Source: Edaphobacter flagellatus
GTDB taxonomy: Bacteria > Acidobacteriota > Terriglobia > Terriglobales > Acidobacteriaceae
DNA length: 64,000 nt
Assembly: GCF_025264665.1 (NCBI RefSeq)
Contig: NZ_CP073697.1
Location: 2,170,001 to 2,234,000, forward strand
Reading direction: 5' to 3'
Part shown: piece by piece, positions 1 through 8,176 of the stretch
Numbering within the stretch: position 1 is the first letter of the stretch
How the letters are laid out: each line of letters opens with the position of its first letter
The notes under the pieces: generated by a model
Databases searched by the model: none
What the model was told of the DNA's origin: nothing
What the model saw: only the letters and a program-made list of their open reading frames with translations
Made by a program: the position numbers and the translations under genes

Positions 1-1173
1 GCGCTCAGCAAACACCTTCTGAGCCGCCACCAGCCCCTTGCCGAACTCAAACCCCGGCAGCGGAGTCTTCACCTTCGCGATCACCTGCTCCAGCGCACCC
101 AGAATCGCAATCGTATCCAGGTAGTCGAAGAAGCCGATATGCGCAATGCGGAACAGCGAGCCCTTCATATCGCCCTGCCCGTCCGTCACAATCGCCGCAA
201 ACTGCGACTTCAGCCCCTTCACCAGCGTGCCCGAATCCGTTCCCTCGGGAGCCATGATCGCCGTCGCCGCCGCCGCCTCGTAGCCTTCAGGAGCAAACAA
301 CTTGAAGCCCAGCGCCTTCGCTGCCGCGCGCGTCATCGCCGCACACGTCTCCGCATTGTCCACCAGCTTCTTGCGTCCCTCCGCCAGGTTGCCGTCCGCC
401 TGCCCGGCAATGTAGTCCAGCGAAGCGCCCAGCGCAGCAATCAACGCCACAGGAGGCGTATACGCGCTCTCGCCCTTCTGCGCATTCTTCCGCTCCTTGC
501 GCAGGTCGAAGTAGTACCGCGGATTGTACGTCGCCTCCATGCGGTCCCACGCCCGCGGACTGATCGCGATATAGCTCAGCCCCGGCGGAATCATCACCGC
601 CTTCTGCGAGCCGCCGATCAGCACGTCGATGCCCCAGCCATCCATATCCAGGTGCGTCGTGCCCAGGCCCGTAATCGCATCCACGATCAGCAGCGCCTCC
701 GACTTCTCATCCTTCAGCAGCTTCGCAATCGCCTGCACATCGTGCCGCACGCCGGTCGAAGACTCCGTCGCCTGCACAAACACCGCACGCGTCTCCAGCT
801 TCAGCGCCGCCTTGATCTCATCCAGCGTGAAGGTCTGCCCATACGGCTTCTCCACCACGTCCACATGACAACCGAATGCCTTCGTCAGCGCCGTCCAGCG
901 CTCGCCAAACTTACCGGCCGTCAGCACCAGCACGCGATCGCCGGGCGAAGTCAGGTTCGAGACCGAAGCCTCCATCGCGCCCGTGCCGCCGCTCGAAAGC
1001 ACCAGCACATCGCTCGTCGTGCCCACAAACTCCTTCAACTGCGAGAGCACACGGGTAAACAGCGCACGAAACTCCGGCGTGCGGTGATGAATATCCGCAG
1101 CCGCCATAGCAAACTGGGCGGCGGGAAGCAGGGGCGTAGGCCCAGGGGTAAACAGACGTGTCTTCCGGATCAT
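1..1173 (-). CDS. PLP-dependent aminotransferase, alanine-glyoxylate/serine-pyruvate type (3' end cut off)
   Basis: This is a class V-type aminotransferase that would transfer an amino group from alanine or serine to glyoxylate or pyruvate in the cytoplasm. The reading frame starts at an ATG at 1173 with the family N-terminus MIRKTRLFTPGPTPL, has a glycine-rich SSGGTGAMEA phosphate-binding stretch, an aspartate in LIVDAITGLG, and the PLP lysine in GGSQKAVMIPPG. It remains open to base 1, so about 391 residues are visible and only a short C-terminal tail can be missing. Downstream genes lie outside the window. The exact substrate cannot be told from sequence; phosphoserine aminotransferase-like or SPT-type activity is possible. 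Confidence 0.85.
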   Translation of the reverse strand, partial: MIRKTRLFTPGPTPLLPAAQFAMAAADIHHRTPEFRALFTRVLSQLKEFVGTTSDVLVLSSGGTGAMEASVSNLTSPGDRVLVLTAGKFGERWTALTKAFGCHVDVVEKPYGQTFTLDEIKAALKLETRAVFVQATESSTGVRHDVQAIAKLLKDEKSEALLIVDAITGLGTTHLDMDGWGIDVLIGGSQKAVMIPPGLSYIAISPRAWDRMEATYNPRYYFDLRKERKNAQKGESAYTPPVALIAALGASLDYIAGQADGNLAEGRKKLVDNAETCAAMTRAAAKALGFKLFAPEGYEAAAATAIMAPEGTDSGTLVKGLKSQFAAIVTDGQGDMKGSLFRIAHIGFFDYLDTIAILGALEQVIAKVKTPLPGFEFGKGLVAAQKVFAER

Positions 1174-1302
1174 GCCTCTATTGTAGCGACCGTGCGATCA
1201 TCGACTCCCGTTCTATGATGGAAGGTCAGGCACCTTCATTCGCACACGCCACAGCAGCATCTTCTCCAGGACATGTCCTTCCGATGAACTAACCTAAGAG
1301 GT

Positions 1303-1350
1303 GTCATTCCGGGCGAGGCGCAGCCGAGTCGAGGAACCTGCGGTCTGCCT
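1303..1350. repeat. dispersed intergenic repeat, copy A
   Basis: The stretch begins GTCATTCCGGGCGAGGCG and runs into CGAGTCGAGGAACCTGCGG. Related copies occur at 2028, 33576, 34765, 40764 and 43797, always outside genes. The rest of 1174-1473 holds no convincing gene; a short hairpin AGGGGCTTCAGCCCCT lies at about 1442-1457, just before the next gene. Confidence 0.6.
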
Positions 1351-1473
1351 AAAGCGGCAAGGATGCATCCTGTAGCAAAGTGTGCTTCGTGTCTTGTTAA
1401 GGGCATGGCTTCAGTCGTGCCGCACATCAAAATAAAGTAAGAGGGGCTTCAGCCCCTGAGGTCATCTGAACCC

Positions 1474-1944
1474 ATGAGCATCAGCAAAAAAATCGACGCC
1501 GACATCATCGCCGCCATGAAGGCCAAAGAAGAGCACCGCCTCACCACCCTCCGCATGGTCAAGTCCGCTCTCAAGAACAAGGCCATCGACAAGCGCGCCG
1601 ACCTCACCGACCAGGAAGAGTCCGCCATCCTCACCACGCTCATCAAGCAGCGCAAGGAGTCCGTCGAAAGCTTCACCAAAGGCAACCGCCCCGAGCTCGC
1701 CGAAAAAGAGCAGGTCGAAATCGCCCTCATCGAAACCTACCTCCCGCAGGCCGCCGGCGAAGACCAGTTACGCCCCCTCGTCACCGCAGCCATCGCCGAG
1801 CTCGCCGCCTCCACCGGTAACAAGCCCACCCCACGCGACATGGGCACCGTCATGAAGGCCACCCAGCAAAAAATCGCCGCCGCAGGCATCCGGGCCGACG
1901 GCAAACTCGTCAGCGAACTCGTCAAAACCGAGCTGGCCAAATAA
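1474..1944 (+). CDS. GatB/YqeY domain-containing protein
   Basis: This 156-residue protein is a YqeY family member. The whole chain matches the family layout: an N-terminal helical part (MSISKKIDADIIAAMKAKEEHRLTTLR, KSALKNKAID), then the LPQ-containing centre (ALIETYLPQ) and the C-terminal motif with D-M-G-x-V-M-K. The domain is homologous to the tail of GatB, which contacts tRNA in the amidotransferase, but stand-alone YqeY proteins have no firmly known reaction. It is monocistronic here, with 300 bases upstream containing a dispersed repeat. Family assignment is firm and function is open. Confidence 0.9.
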   Translation: MSISKKIDADIIAAMKAKEEHRLTTLRMVKSALKNKAIDKRADLTDQEESAILTTLIKQRKESVESFTKGNRPELAEKEQVEIALIETYLPQAAGEDQLRPLVTAAIAELAASTGNKPTPRDMGTVMKATQQKIAAAGIRADGKLVSELVKTELAK

Positions 1945-1958
1945 CCGTCCGCTGAATA

Positions 1959-1998
1959 ATGAGATGAATTGTGCGCTCATGAGATGAATTGACCGCTC
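1959..1998. repeat. 20-bp tandem duplication
   Basis: Two adjacent copies of ATGAGATGAATTG-NN-CGCTC lie at 1959-1978 and 1979-1998, differing at two positions. They follow the YqeY stop codon directly. Confidence 0.7.
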
Positions 1999-2027
1999 AC
2001 CCAACTCCTCGCTTCACCCACGGCTTT

Positions 2028-2090
2028 GTCGTTCCAAGCGAAGTGGCGGAGCCACGTAGCCGAGGAACCCCCGCATTTTGTATCCCGGCC
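2028..2090. repeat. dispersed intergenic repeat, copy B
   Basis: This copy reads GTCGTTCCAAGCGAAG, then a local hairpin (GTGGCGGAGCCAC), then AGCCGAGGAACCCCCGCATT. The remainder of 1945-2520 has no gene I can support; it contains small inverted repeats such as GCCAAGCCTTCAGGCTTGGC at about 2299-2318. Open frames there look like chance translations. Confidence 0.6.
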
Positions 2091-2525
2091 ACCAAAGCGT
2101 GCGCTCCATATCTGACGCCTCACGCATCTGGTGCTACCCGGGTCTGGCACCTCACCACATCGGGCGCCTCACCGCCAGATGTGGGTTTGCAGGATCTTTA
2201 CCGCAACACCAGTGAGGATTCGCGCACAAAGCGCGAACCGCTTCCATACCTTCAACGCCAAAGCGTCTCCGCATGCACCACGAACCGCCTCTAGGTACGC
2301 CAAGCCTTCAGGCTTGGCCCTCTCCATCCAGCCGCCGCGAAGCGGCCCCCGCTCTGCCGAAGGCCGGAGTGAAGCCGAAGGCGCAACGACCCCCAGCCAA
2401 CTGGAGCGGAAAACGCCTGTCAAGCCCCCCAAAACCCCAACTCTTTCATTCCAAAGCAAATAAACCCACAAAAATCTGCCGATTAGTTTCCCTCACTTCG
2501 CTACACTTAAATCAGCAAACAAAAA

Positions 2526-2549
2526 AGCCCCGGCCCAAAGGCCGGGGCT
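2526..2549 (-). terminator. intrinsic terminator-like hairpin
   Basis: Ten-base arms AGCCCCGGCC and GGCCGGGGCT enclose a four-base loop. The run of A on the left (2516-2526) becomes a U tract for transcripts on the minus strand, so this best fits termination of leftward transcription. Confidence 0.6.
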
Positions 2550-2559
2550 AACCATTTCA

Positions 2560-2655
2560 GAATCAATATTTTGACACTTAAACCCTTTTGATCCAATATT
2601 TTGCACGATAAGCACCACGCTAAGCCTTATCGAATCAATATTTTGCCAAAAACAT
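2560..2655 (+). repeat. three-unit AT-rich iterated repeat followed by GC-rich hairpin (locus 1)
   Basis: The motif AATATTTTG occurs three times, in GAATCAATATTTTG (about 2560), GATCCAATATTTTG (about 2590) and GAATCAATATTTTG (about 2632), two units being preceded by TTAA or CTTA-CC/TT. It ends against a GGGGGAGGGGGCC-N-GCCGCCTCCC hairpin at about 2658-2682, with T4 after it. The same layout occurs at 44910-45040. It lies just upstream of the lysozyme gene. Confidence 0.6.
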
Positions 2656-2703
2656 AGGGGGAGGGGGCCTAAGCCGCCTCCCTTTTCCCATGAGGAGAAA
2701 ACC

Positions 2704-3171
2704 GTGCCCAACCCGACCACCTACAGCCCAGCTGCCCTCCAGCTCGCCCGCACCTTCGAAGGCTGCCGCCTCACCGCTTATCAGGATCAGGCCAACATCT
2801 GGACCATCGGCTACGGACACACCGGCCCCCATGTCACCTCCGGCCTGACGATCACGCAGGCCCAGGCCGAAACCCTCCTCGCCGACGACCTCGCCACCGC
2901 TGCCGCCTGCGTCAGCCGTCTCGTCAAAATCCCTCTCAACCAAAACCAGTTCGACGCCCTCGTCGACTTCGTCTTCAATCTCGGCTGCCGCAGTCTCACC
3001 CAGTCCACCCTGCTCGCCCACATCCAGGCCAACAACTTCGAAGCCGCCGCAAAGGAATTCCTTCGCTGGAACAAAGCCGCCAACAAACCCGTCAAAGGAC
3101 TCACCCGCCGCCGCCAGGCCGAAGCCGGCCTCTTCACCGCCGCGACCAGCTCATCTCCGCACCAGCCATGA
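2704..3171 (+). CDS. T4-type lysozyme (glycoside hydrolase family 24)
   Basis: This 155-residue muramidase would cleave the glycan strand of peptidoglycan. The family triad is present with canonical spacing: Glu19 in FEGC, Asp28 and Thr34 (E-x8-D-x5-T), followed by GYGHT. The GTG start is chosen because GAGGAG stands 6 bases upstream and no earlier start preserves that spacing. No signal peptide or membrane segment is visible, which is common for phage-type endolysins that need a holin, yet no other phage gene is nearby. The last 38 bases overlap the convergent receptor gene. It may be a domesticated prophage relic or a cell-wall remodelling enzyme. Confidence 0.88.
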   Translation: MPNPTTYSPAALQLARTFEGCRLTAYQDQANIWTIGYGHTGPHVTSGLTITQAQAETLLADDLATAAACVSRLVKIPLNQNQFDALVDFVFNLGCRSLTQSTLLAHIQANNFEAAAKEFLRWNKAANKPVKGLTRRRQAEAGLFTAATSSSPHQP

Positions 3172-4987
3172 TCGTCCGGCCCTGCAGCGGAACCCCCGGA
3201 ATCTCCTGATACGACGTATCCGTCAGGTTCAGCGCCCGCACATACGGCCGGAAGCTCCCCTTGTTGCGCGACAGCGCAACATCCCACAACGCATACGGAG
3301 ACTGCGTCGTCTTCTGCACCACCGCCAACTGCGTCCGCGCCGCAATCTGGTAAGGAAGCTCCGCACTCCAAGCAATCAGCGCCGACTGCGCTGCATAGTT
3401 GAACGCATACTCCGAAATCAGCCCCTTCGGCGGAGACGTCGCCTGCACCGCCGTATAGCCAAGCTGAACCTGCTGCCGAGCCGGCAGGCGCACGCGAACG
3501 TTGGCCTCCGCACCGTTATAGGCAAAGTTCGCCACGTTCGTCGCCTGCCACGGCTTCGACAGATCGTACTTCGAATAATCGATGCCGTCCTTCTGCCGCA
3601 GGCTGAAACCCGTCGCCGTCACCGTCACCGGAGCGCGCCCCGGCGTCCAGTCCACGCCGCCCTCGTAGCTCCACGACGACTCCGGCTTCAGGTTTGGATT
3701 TCCGATCGTCGTCGGGTCCGAGTAATAAAGGTCCAGAAACGTCGGCAGGCGATAGCCATGACCGACCGCTGCACGCAGCCGCATCGTACTCGTCAGCGCA
3801 TACGCCACCGCCACGTTCGGTGAAAACACCGAATCACCACCCGAAAACACCTGCTCCCTCGCACCCAGCGACAACGAAAACCGCTTCAGCGACCGCAGCG
3901 AAAGATTCACATAACCAGCGCCCTGGTTCCGCGCATGAACACCCAGATTCGTGCTGTGAATGCCGTCGCCATACGCCTCCAACCCATACGACAGCGTTCC
4001 ATTCGCGCCCACCTCATCGGCCCGCCGCAGCGCACCCTGCCACGCCGTCGTCACATGATTGTTGCGATAGTAGTTCGGACGATTCAAAAGCAGCACAAAC
4101 AAATCCGTGTGCTTGCGATACGCAAACGAGGCCGAGGTCTTCTCGCCCAGCTGCTGCTGCAATGCGCCGAACCAGCCCTTCGTCCTCTCCCACGAGTTGT
4201 ACGGCCCGTAAAACTGGTTCGCACCATACGGCCTGTCGCTCCCGGCCAGCAGGATGTCCGTCGTGCCCAGCTTCGGCGCCTGCAGCCATGTCTCCGACGA
4301 AAGCGCATTGCTCGTATAGTTCCTGTCCGCGATAAAACCGTTCGAGCTGTCGCGGCTTCCCGTCAGCTGCTCGCTGATCGTCTTCGTGCTCGCATCGACG
4401 CGCAGATGGTTCTCCAGCGAGCCATAATTTCCCGCACCCGACTTCGCAATCAATGCGAACCGTCGATCCGCCGCAGGACGCTCGGTCATCAGATTCACCG
4501 CACCGCCGATCGCATCCGACCCATAAAACGTCGAGCCCGAACCATGCAGCACCTCCACCCGCGTCAGCGCATCCAGCGGAATCGAAATGTCGAGATTCAG
4601 ATGACCCGTCTCTGGATCATTCACACGCAGCCCGTTCACCAGCACCAGCGATTGCTCGAACGTCGTGCCGCGAATCGACATATCGGCCTGCACGCCTGCA
4701 GGCGAACGCGCCTGCAGATTCACCGACGTGTCCTGCCGCAGGTAATCCGTCACGTTGTTGTAGAGCAGAGGCATCTCGCGCGTGTCCAGCGTCATCACCG
4801 ACCGGTTCGACTCCGACAGCGGAATCGGCGGAATCGCCGTCGTCACCGTCACCGTCTGCTCGACAGGCTTGATTTGCGGCGGCGGAGCAGGTGGTGTCTG
4901 TTGCGCAGCGACAGACACCAAAGAACCAGCAACGAATAAAGAGATCAGAGAGAAACGTAACGTAAACACAAAACCATCATCCCTCAC
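3134..4987 (-). CDS. TonB-dependent outer-membrane receptor
   Basis: This 617-residue protein would import a chelated metal, cobamide or siderophore-like ligand across the outer membrane using TonB energy. After a signal peptide (LISLFVAGSLVSVAAQQ) come a TonB-box-like QTVTVTT stretch, a plug domain with the RGTTFEQSLVLVNGLRVND and VEVLHGSGSTFYGSDAIGGAVNL signatures, then an aromatic-rich beta barrel. The tracked start is GTG at 4987; a GTG at 4969, preceded by GAGGG, would give a cleaner signal peptide. It is divergent from a MarR regulator, with 71 bases between, suggesting regulation by that protein. The size resembles BtuB-like receptors, but the ligand is unknown. Confidence 0.88.
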   Translation of the reverse strand: MRDDGFVFTLRFSLISLFVAGSLVSVAAQQTPPAPPPQIKPVEQTVTVTTAIPPIPLSESNRSVMTLDTREMPLLYNNVTDYLRQDTSVNLQARSPAGVQADMSIRGTTFEQSLVLVNGLRVNDPETGHLNLDISIPLDALTRVEVLHGSGSTFYGSDAIGGAVNLMTERPAADRRFALIAKSGAGNYGSLENHLRVDASTKTISEQLTGSRDSSNGFIADRNYTSNALSSETWLQAPKLGTTDILLAGSDRPYGANQFYGPYNSWERTKGWFGALQQQLGEKTSASFAYRKHTDLFVLLLNRPNYYRNNHVTTAWQGALRRADEVGANGTLSYGLEAYGDGIHSTNLGVHARNQGAGYVNLSLRSLKRFSLSLGAREQVFSGGDSVFSPNVAVAYALTSTMRLRAAVGHGYRLPTFLDLYYSDPTTIGNPNLKPESSWSYEGGVDWTPGRAPVTVTATGFSLRQKDGIDYSKYDLSKPWQATNVANFAYNGAEANVRVRLPARQQVQLGYTAVQATSPPKGLISEYAFNYAAQSALIAWSAELPYQIAARTQLAVVQKTTQSPYALWDVALSRNKGSFRPYVRALNLTDTSYQEIPGVPLQGRTIMAGAEMSWSRR

Positions 4988-5026
4988 GATAAGCAGCTTG
5001 CACGGGTAGTTTTGTTCTCCTGTAAG

Positions 5027-5045
5027 TAATTGAACGCATCAACTA
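5027..5045. promoter_or_regulatory. candidate MarR operator in the divergent promoter region
   Basis: An imperfect 19-base palindrome TAATTGA-ACGCA-TCAACTA (one mismatch per arm) sits between the receptor and the MarR gene, a size and position usual for MarR operators. No binding evidence is available. Confidence 0.4.
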
Positions 5046-5058
5046 AAATGGTTGTGTC

Positions 5059-5502
5059 ATGCGCATCGAATCGTTCCTCGAACAGAGCCCGATCTTCCAG
5101 GCCAACCGCGTCGCGCGCCGCATTGAGTCTTCGCTGAACGCTCTTCTCGCCGCCGAAGAACTCACCTTCATGGAATCGCTGATGCTCACCGCCATCTTCC
5201 TCGAGAAGAAGAGCATTCGCCCCTCCGAGCTGGCGCGCACCTTCGAAACGACACGCGGCAACGTCAGCCACGCCGTCTCCTCGCTCGAAGCCAAACGCCT
5301 CGTCCGCCGCCGTATTGACCCCAACGACGCCCGCGGCTTCCGCCTCGACCTCGAACCCGCAGGCCGCCGCCGCGCCGTACGCGTCGCCGCTATCCTTGAC
5401 CGCATGCAATCGCAGATCGAGCAGGAGATCGGCCCCGCAAAACTTGAAACGATGCTCCGCCAGATGAACACCGTCGAGCAGTTCTGCTCACGCCTGGCTT
5501 AG
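5059..5502 (+). CDS. MarR family transcriptional regulator
   Basis: This 147-residue protein has the MarR fold order: N-terminal dimerisation helices, a winged helix with SELARTFETTRGNVSHAVSSLE as the recognition segment, and a wing with RRRIDPNDARGFRLDLEPAGR. The DPNDAR turn is typical of the family. It is transcribed away from the TonB receptor, from a shared 71-base control region with a palindrome. By position it is expected to repress the receptor and itself. The effector is not evident. Confidence 0.88.
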   Translation: MRIESFLEQSPIFQANRVARRIESSLNALLAAEELTFMESLMLTAIFLEKKSIRPSELARTFETTRGNVSHAVSSLEAKRLVRRRIDPNDARGFRLDLEPAGRRRAVRVAAILDRMQSQIEQEIGPAKLETMLRQMNTVEQFCSRLA

Positions 5503-5509
5503 CCGTCGA

Positions 5510-6172
5510 TTATTCAGGAATGATCTTCACAAACACACCATCCGGCAACACCTTGCCGCCGAGCACATGAATCACGCCATCGCGCGTAAACCCGCGCAGC
5601 ATCGTGCTTGAAGCCGGACGCGCGTCGGGATCGGCCGGAGCGGACGACTTCGTCGGATACGGCGTCGCCTTCAACGCCGCGGGAGCAGGCTCGCCCGCCG
5701 CATGCGGACGCTTCATACCTCGGTCCATCGCCAGATTCGCCAACCGGTCCGCGTCCTTGTTCTTGTGCCGCAACGCGTGGGAAATCTCAAAGGCGTCCAG
5801 CCGCGCAATCCGCGTCTTCGCCTCCTGCCACAGCGGTTTCAGATCAGGTGAGTTGACCTTGTACTTGCCCTGAATCTGCTTCACCATCAGCTCGGAGTCC
5901 GAGACCACCTTCAGCCGCCGGTAACCGTGCTCCAGCGCATAGGCCAGCACGCCCAGCAGGCCCGAGTATTCGGCATAGTTGTTCGTCCGGATACCCAGAA
6001 ACTCGCTCAGCTCAGCCAGCGGCTCCCCGTTCGGCCCGGTCAACACGGCCCCATAACCCGACGGCCCCGGATTCCCCCGCGCCCCACCGTCGCAGTGGGC
6101 TATCACCCACCCCGAACTGGTTGAAGGAGCATCGGCAAACAAGCTGGGCGAGGAGGTAGAACGCAAAGACAT
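5510..6172 (-). CDS. ribonuclease H-like protein (RNase HI family)
   Basis: This 220-residue protein carries a type 1 RNase H domain at about residues 20-150. The metal-binding carboxylates are visible: Asp28 in CDGGARGNPG, Glu68 in NNYAEYSGL, Asp92 in VSDSELM, and Asp142 in NKDADRLAN; His136 precedes the last as usual. It would cut RNA in RNA-DNA hybrids. A 75-residue C-terminal extension, rich in Ala and Pro and ending with a predicted beta segment, is not part of the core domain. It converges on the MarR gene with only 7 bases between them. Confidence 0.88.
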   Translation of the reverse strand: MSLRSTSSPSLFADAPSTSSGWVIAHCDGGARGNPGPSGYGAVLTGPNGEPLAELSEFLGIRTNNYAEYSGLLGVLAYALEHGYRRLKVVSDSELMVKQIQGKYKVNSPDLKPLWQEAKTRIARLDAFEISHALRHKNKDADRLANLAMDRGMKRPHAAGEPAPAALKATPYPTKSSAPADPDARPASSTMLRGFTRDGVIHVLGGKVLPDGVFVKIIPE

Positions 6173-6446
6173 GAGCCGAGTTTATAGGAAAGTCAACAGC
6201 AGCTCCCCTCCGGCTCCGTTCCCCTGCTTACCTTCCTGAGCCCAGCTCGGTCTATCAGGTAGCAGTAAGTATTCACCTGGCTCCGGAGTCAGATACATGG
6301 AAGCTGAAGTCGTTGGGATGAACCCTGGCGGGGGGCTGGCAGCCAAACTCCCCTTAGCCCATCATGGGCATAAACCCGGCACCTTTCCACTGGGGTTGCG
6401 AGACGGAGCCCTTCTGCGGGCAGGTTCTTCTGTAGAATCTTTGCCA

Positions 6447-7106
6447 ATGGCAAAGGCCGTAACCCAACCGGGCGCAAGAGGCACCAAGCTGACGCAGGCT
6501 CAACTGGAGGCTCGCGCCCAGCAGCGCATCGAGGACGATGAGCTGATCCGCGAGGCCCAGAAGGGAAACCGCGCAGCCTTCGACGCCCTCGTCCGCCGTT
6601 ATGACCAGAGCGTGCTCCGGCTCGCTCTGCACATGCTCGGCAACGAGCAGGACGCGCAGGACGTGCACCAGGAGGCCTTCATCAAGGCCTACCGGCACCT
6701 GGGCAACTTCCGCTTCGAGTGCAGCTTCTACACGTGGCTTTATCGCATCGTGACGAACCTGTGCCTCGACCAGCTTCGCCGCCGCAAGAGCCGCCGCGAA
6801 GATCCATCGACCGTGATCGATGCAAGCGGCGACGAGATGGATTTGCTGGCCAATATCTCCGACGAGCGGGCCATGTCGAACCCGGCTCGCGAGCTGGACC
6901 GCAAGGTCATGGGGGAACGTATCCGCGAGGCGCTCGACAAATTGACGCCGCGCGAGCGGATGGTCTTCGAGCTGAAGCACTATCAGGGGCTGAAGCTCCG
7001 TACGATTGGCGAGATGTTAAGTACCACTGAGGAGACAGCGAAAAACACGTTGTTTCGGGCGACGCGCAAGCTGCGGGCCAACCTGGCCGAGCTGCGCGGC
7101 ACCTAG
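6447..7106 (+). CDS. RNA polymerase sigma factor, ECF/sigma-70 family
   Basis: This 219-residue sigma factor has region 2 at about residues 43-112 (FDALVRRYDQSVLRLALHM, DVHQEAFIKAYRHL, FYTWLYRIVTNLCLDQLRRR) and region 4 at about 161-212 (LTPRERMVFELKHYQGLKLR, TAKNTLFRATRKLR). The frame is open back to 6297, but the extension is not sigma-like, so ATG 6447 is preferred; no strong ribosome site precedes it. A 90-base gap separates it from a zinc-finger anti-sigma and then a PDZ protein, so it probably directs an envelope-stress regulon and is held inactive by its neighbour. Confidence 0.88.
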   Translation: MAKAVTQPGARGTKLTQAQLEARAQQRIEDDELIREAQKGNRAAFDALVRRYDQSVLRLALHMLGNEQDAQDVHQEAFIKAYRHLGNFRFECSFYTWLYRIVTNLCLDQLRRRKSRREDPSTVIDASGDEMDLLANISDERAMSNPARELDRKVMGERIREALDKLTPRERMVFELKHYQGLKLRTIGEMLSTTEETAKNTLFRATRKLRANLAELRGT

Positions 7107-7196
7107 CAAGTCAGAAAAGAACATAAGGGCAGGCACGTACAGACCCGCAGAGCAGTAAGGCAACAAAGCATTTTGAGGTCAGTTGAGGTAAAGAAG

Positions 7197-8159
7197 ATGA
7201 AGTGCGAAATGGCAAAGGATAACGTCGTCCTCGCATACTACGGCGAGCTGCCTGACGAGTTGGCTGGTCCGCTCGAGCAGCACCTGATGGCATGCGAGGA
7301 CTGCAGGACCGAGCTTGAGACGATTCAGGCGATGGAATCGCCGCTGGCGTCTCTTCCGCTGGTCGACCCCTCGCCGAATCTGCTGGCGCAGTCGCGCATG
7401 CGGCTCGACGACGCATTGGACTCGATTCCGCCGTATGGTTTCTTCTCCCGCCTCAGGACGAACTTCTTCATCTGGATGGGTCACCTGCAGAGCGCTCCGG
7501 CTCTAGCCACGCTGCTGGTCGGCGTCGGCTTCCTCGGCGGCAACTTCATCAATCGCTACCAGGTCGCGCATGAGACGCATCCCCGCCCGGCCGGCCCCAC
7601 GCTGACCAATCAGGCGCAGAGCGTCATCGGCAACATCACCGGCATTGAGCACACGCCGGACTCCGAGCTGGTGCAGGTCCACTACAACAAGATCGTTCCT
7701 GAGACGATGGAAGGCTCGCTCGACTCTCCTGAGATTCGCGAGCTGCTGCTGAAGGGAGCCATGGCTCCCGCCGATGGCGTGCGCGTCAACTCGGTCGGCC
7801 TGCTGGCCAGCGAGTGCAAGGCCGGCCACGAGTGCGCCGCGCGCGATGACGGCAAGGGCGTACGGAATGCGCTGCTGGTGGCCCTGCGCTACGACAAAGA
7901 TCCCGGTGTGCGTTTGAAGGCACTCGAAGGCCTTGAGCCTTATGTGACTCAGGACCAGAAAGTCCGCGACGCGCTGCTCGATACACTCTCGACCGATCCC
8001 GACTCGCAGGTGCGCATCGCAACCGTCAGCCTGCTGGAGCCGGTCCATCGCGATTCGAGCGTTCGCCGCGTTCTGAGAACAGCATCCACACAGGACGACA
8101 ATCCTTACATCCGCACCGTAAGCTACAACGCACTACAGGGCTCGGACTCGATCCAGTAG
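7197..8159 (+). CDS. zinc-finger anti-sigma factor with C-terminal HEAT repeats
   Basis: This 320-residue membrane protein begins with a ZAS-type anti-sigma zinc finger (Cys3, then His29-x3-Cys33-x2-Cys36), which would bind the sigma factor encoded just upstream. A transmembrane segment lies at about residues 97-117, followed by a linker and a periplasmic region of at least three HEAT-like helical repeats at about 200-315 (VRNALLVALRYDKDPGVRLK, VRDALLDTLSTDPDSQVRI). ATG 7197 is chosen over the TTG at 7173 because GAGG stands 8 bases before it. HEAT repeats in the sensor half are unusual and may bind a periplasmic partner such as the next gene product. Confidence 0.82.
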   Translation: MKCEMAKDNVVLAYYGELPDELAGPLEQHLMACEDCRTELETIQAMESPLASLPLVDPSPNLLAQSRMRLDDALDSIPPYGFFSRLRTNFFIWMGHLQSAPALATLLVGVGFLGGNFINRYQVAHETHPRPAGPTLTNQAQSVIGNITGIEHTPDSELVQVHYNKIVPETMEGSLDSPEIRELLLKGAMAPADGVRVNSVGLLASECKAGHECAARDDGKGVRNALLVALRYDKDPGVRLKALEGLEPYVTQDQKVRDALLDTLSTDPDSQVRIATVSLLEPVHRDSSVRRVLRTASTQDDNPYIRTVSYNALQGSDSIQ

Positions 8160-8176
8160 TGAAGGAAGACCTGGCG

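Noticed and set aside
1989..2463. Overlapping open frames in the gap between yqeY and the lysozyme
   Set aside because: They cross dispersed repeats and hairpins, have low-complexity Pro/Arg/Ser translations, and show no ribosome site or conserved pattern.
2560..2690. CRISPR array
   Set aside because: Only three short degenerate units with unequal spacing are present, there are no unique spacers of uniform length, and no cas genes are in the window.
2704..3171. Prophage inferred from the lysozyme gene
   Set aside because: No holin, capsid, tail, integrase or phage-type regulator is adjacent, so one lysozyme gene is not enough to call a prophage.
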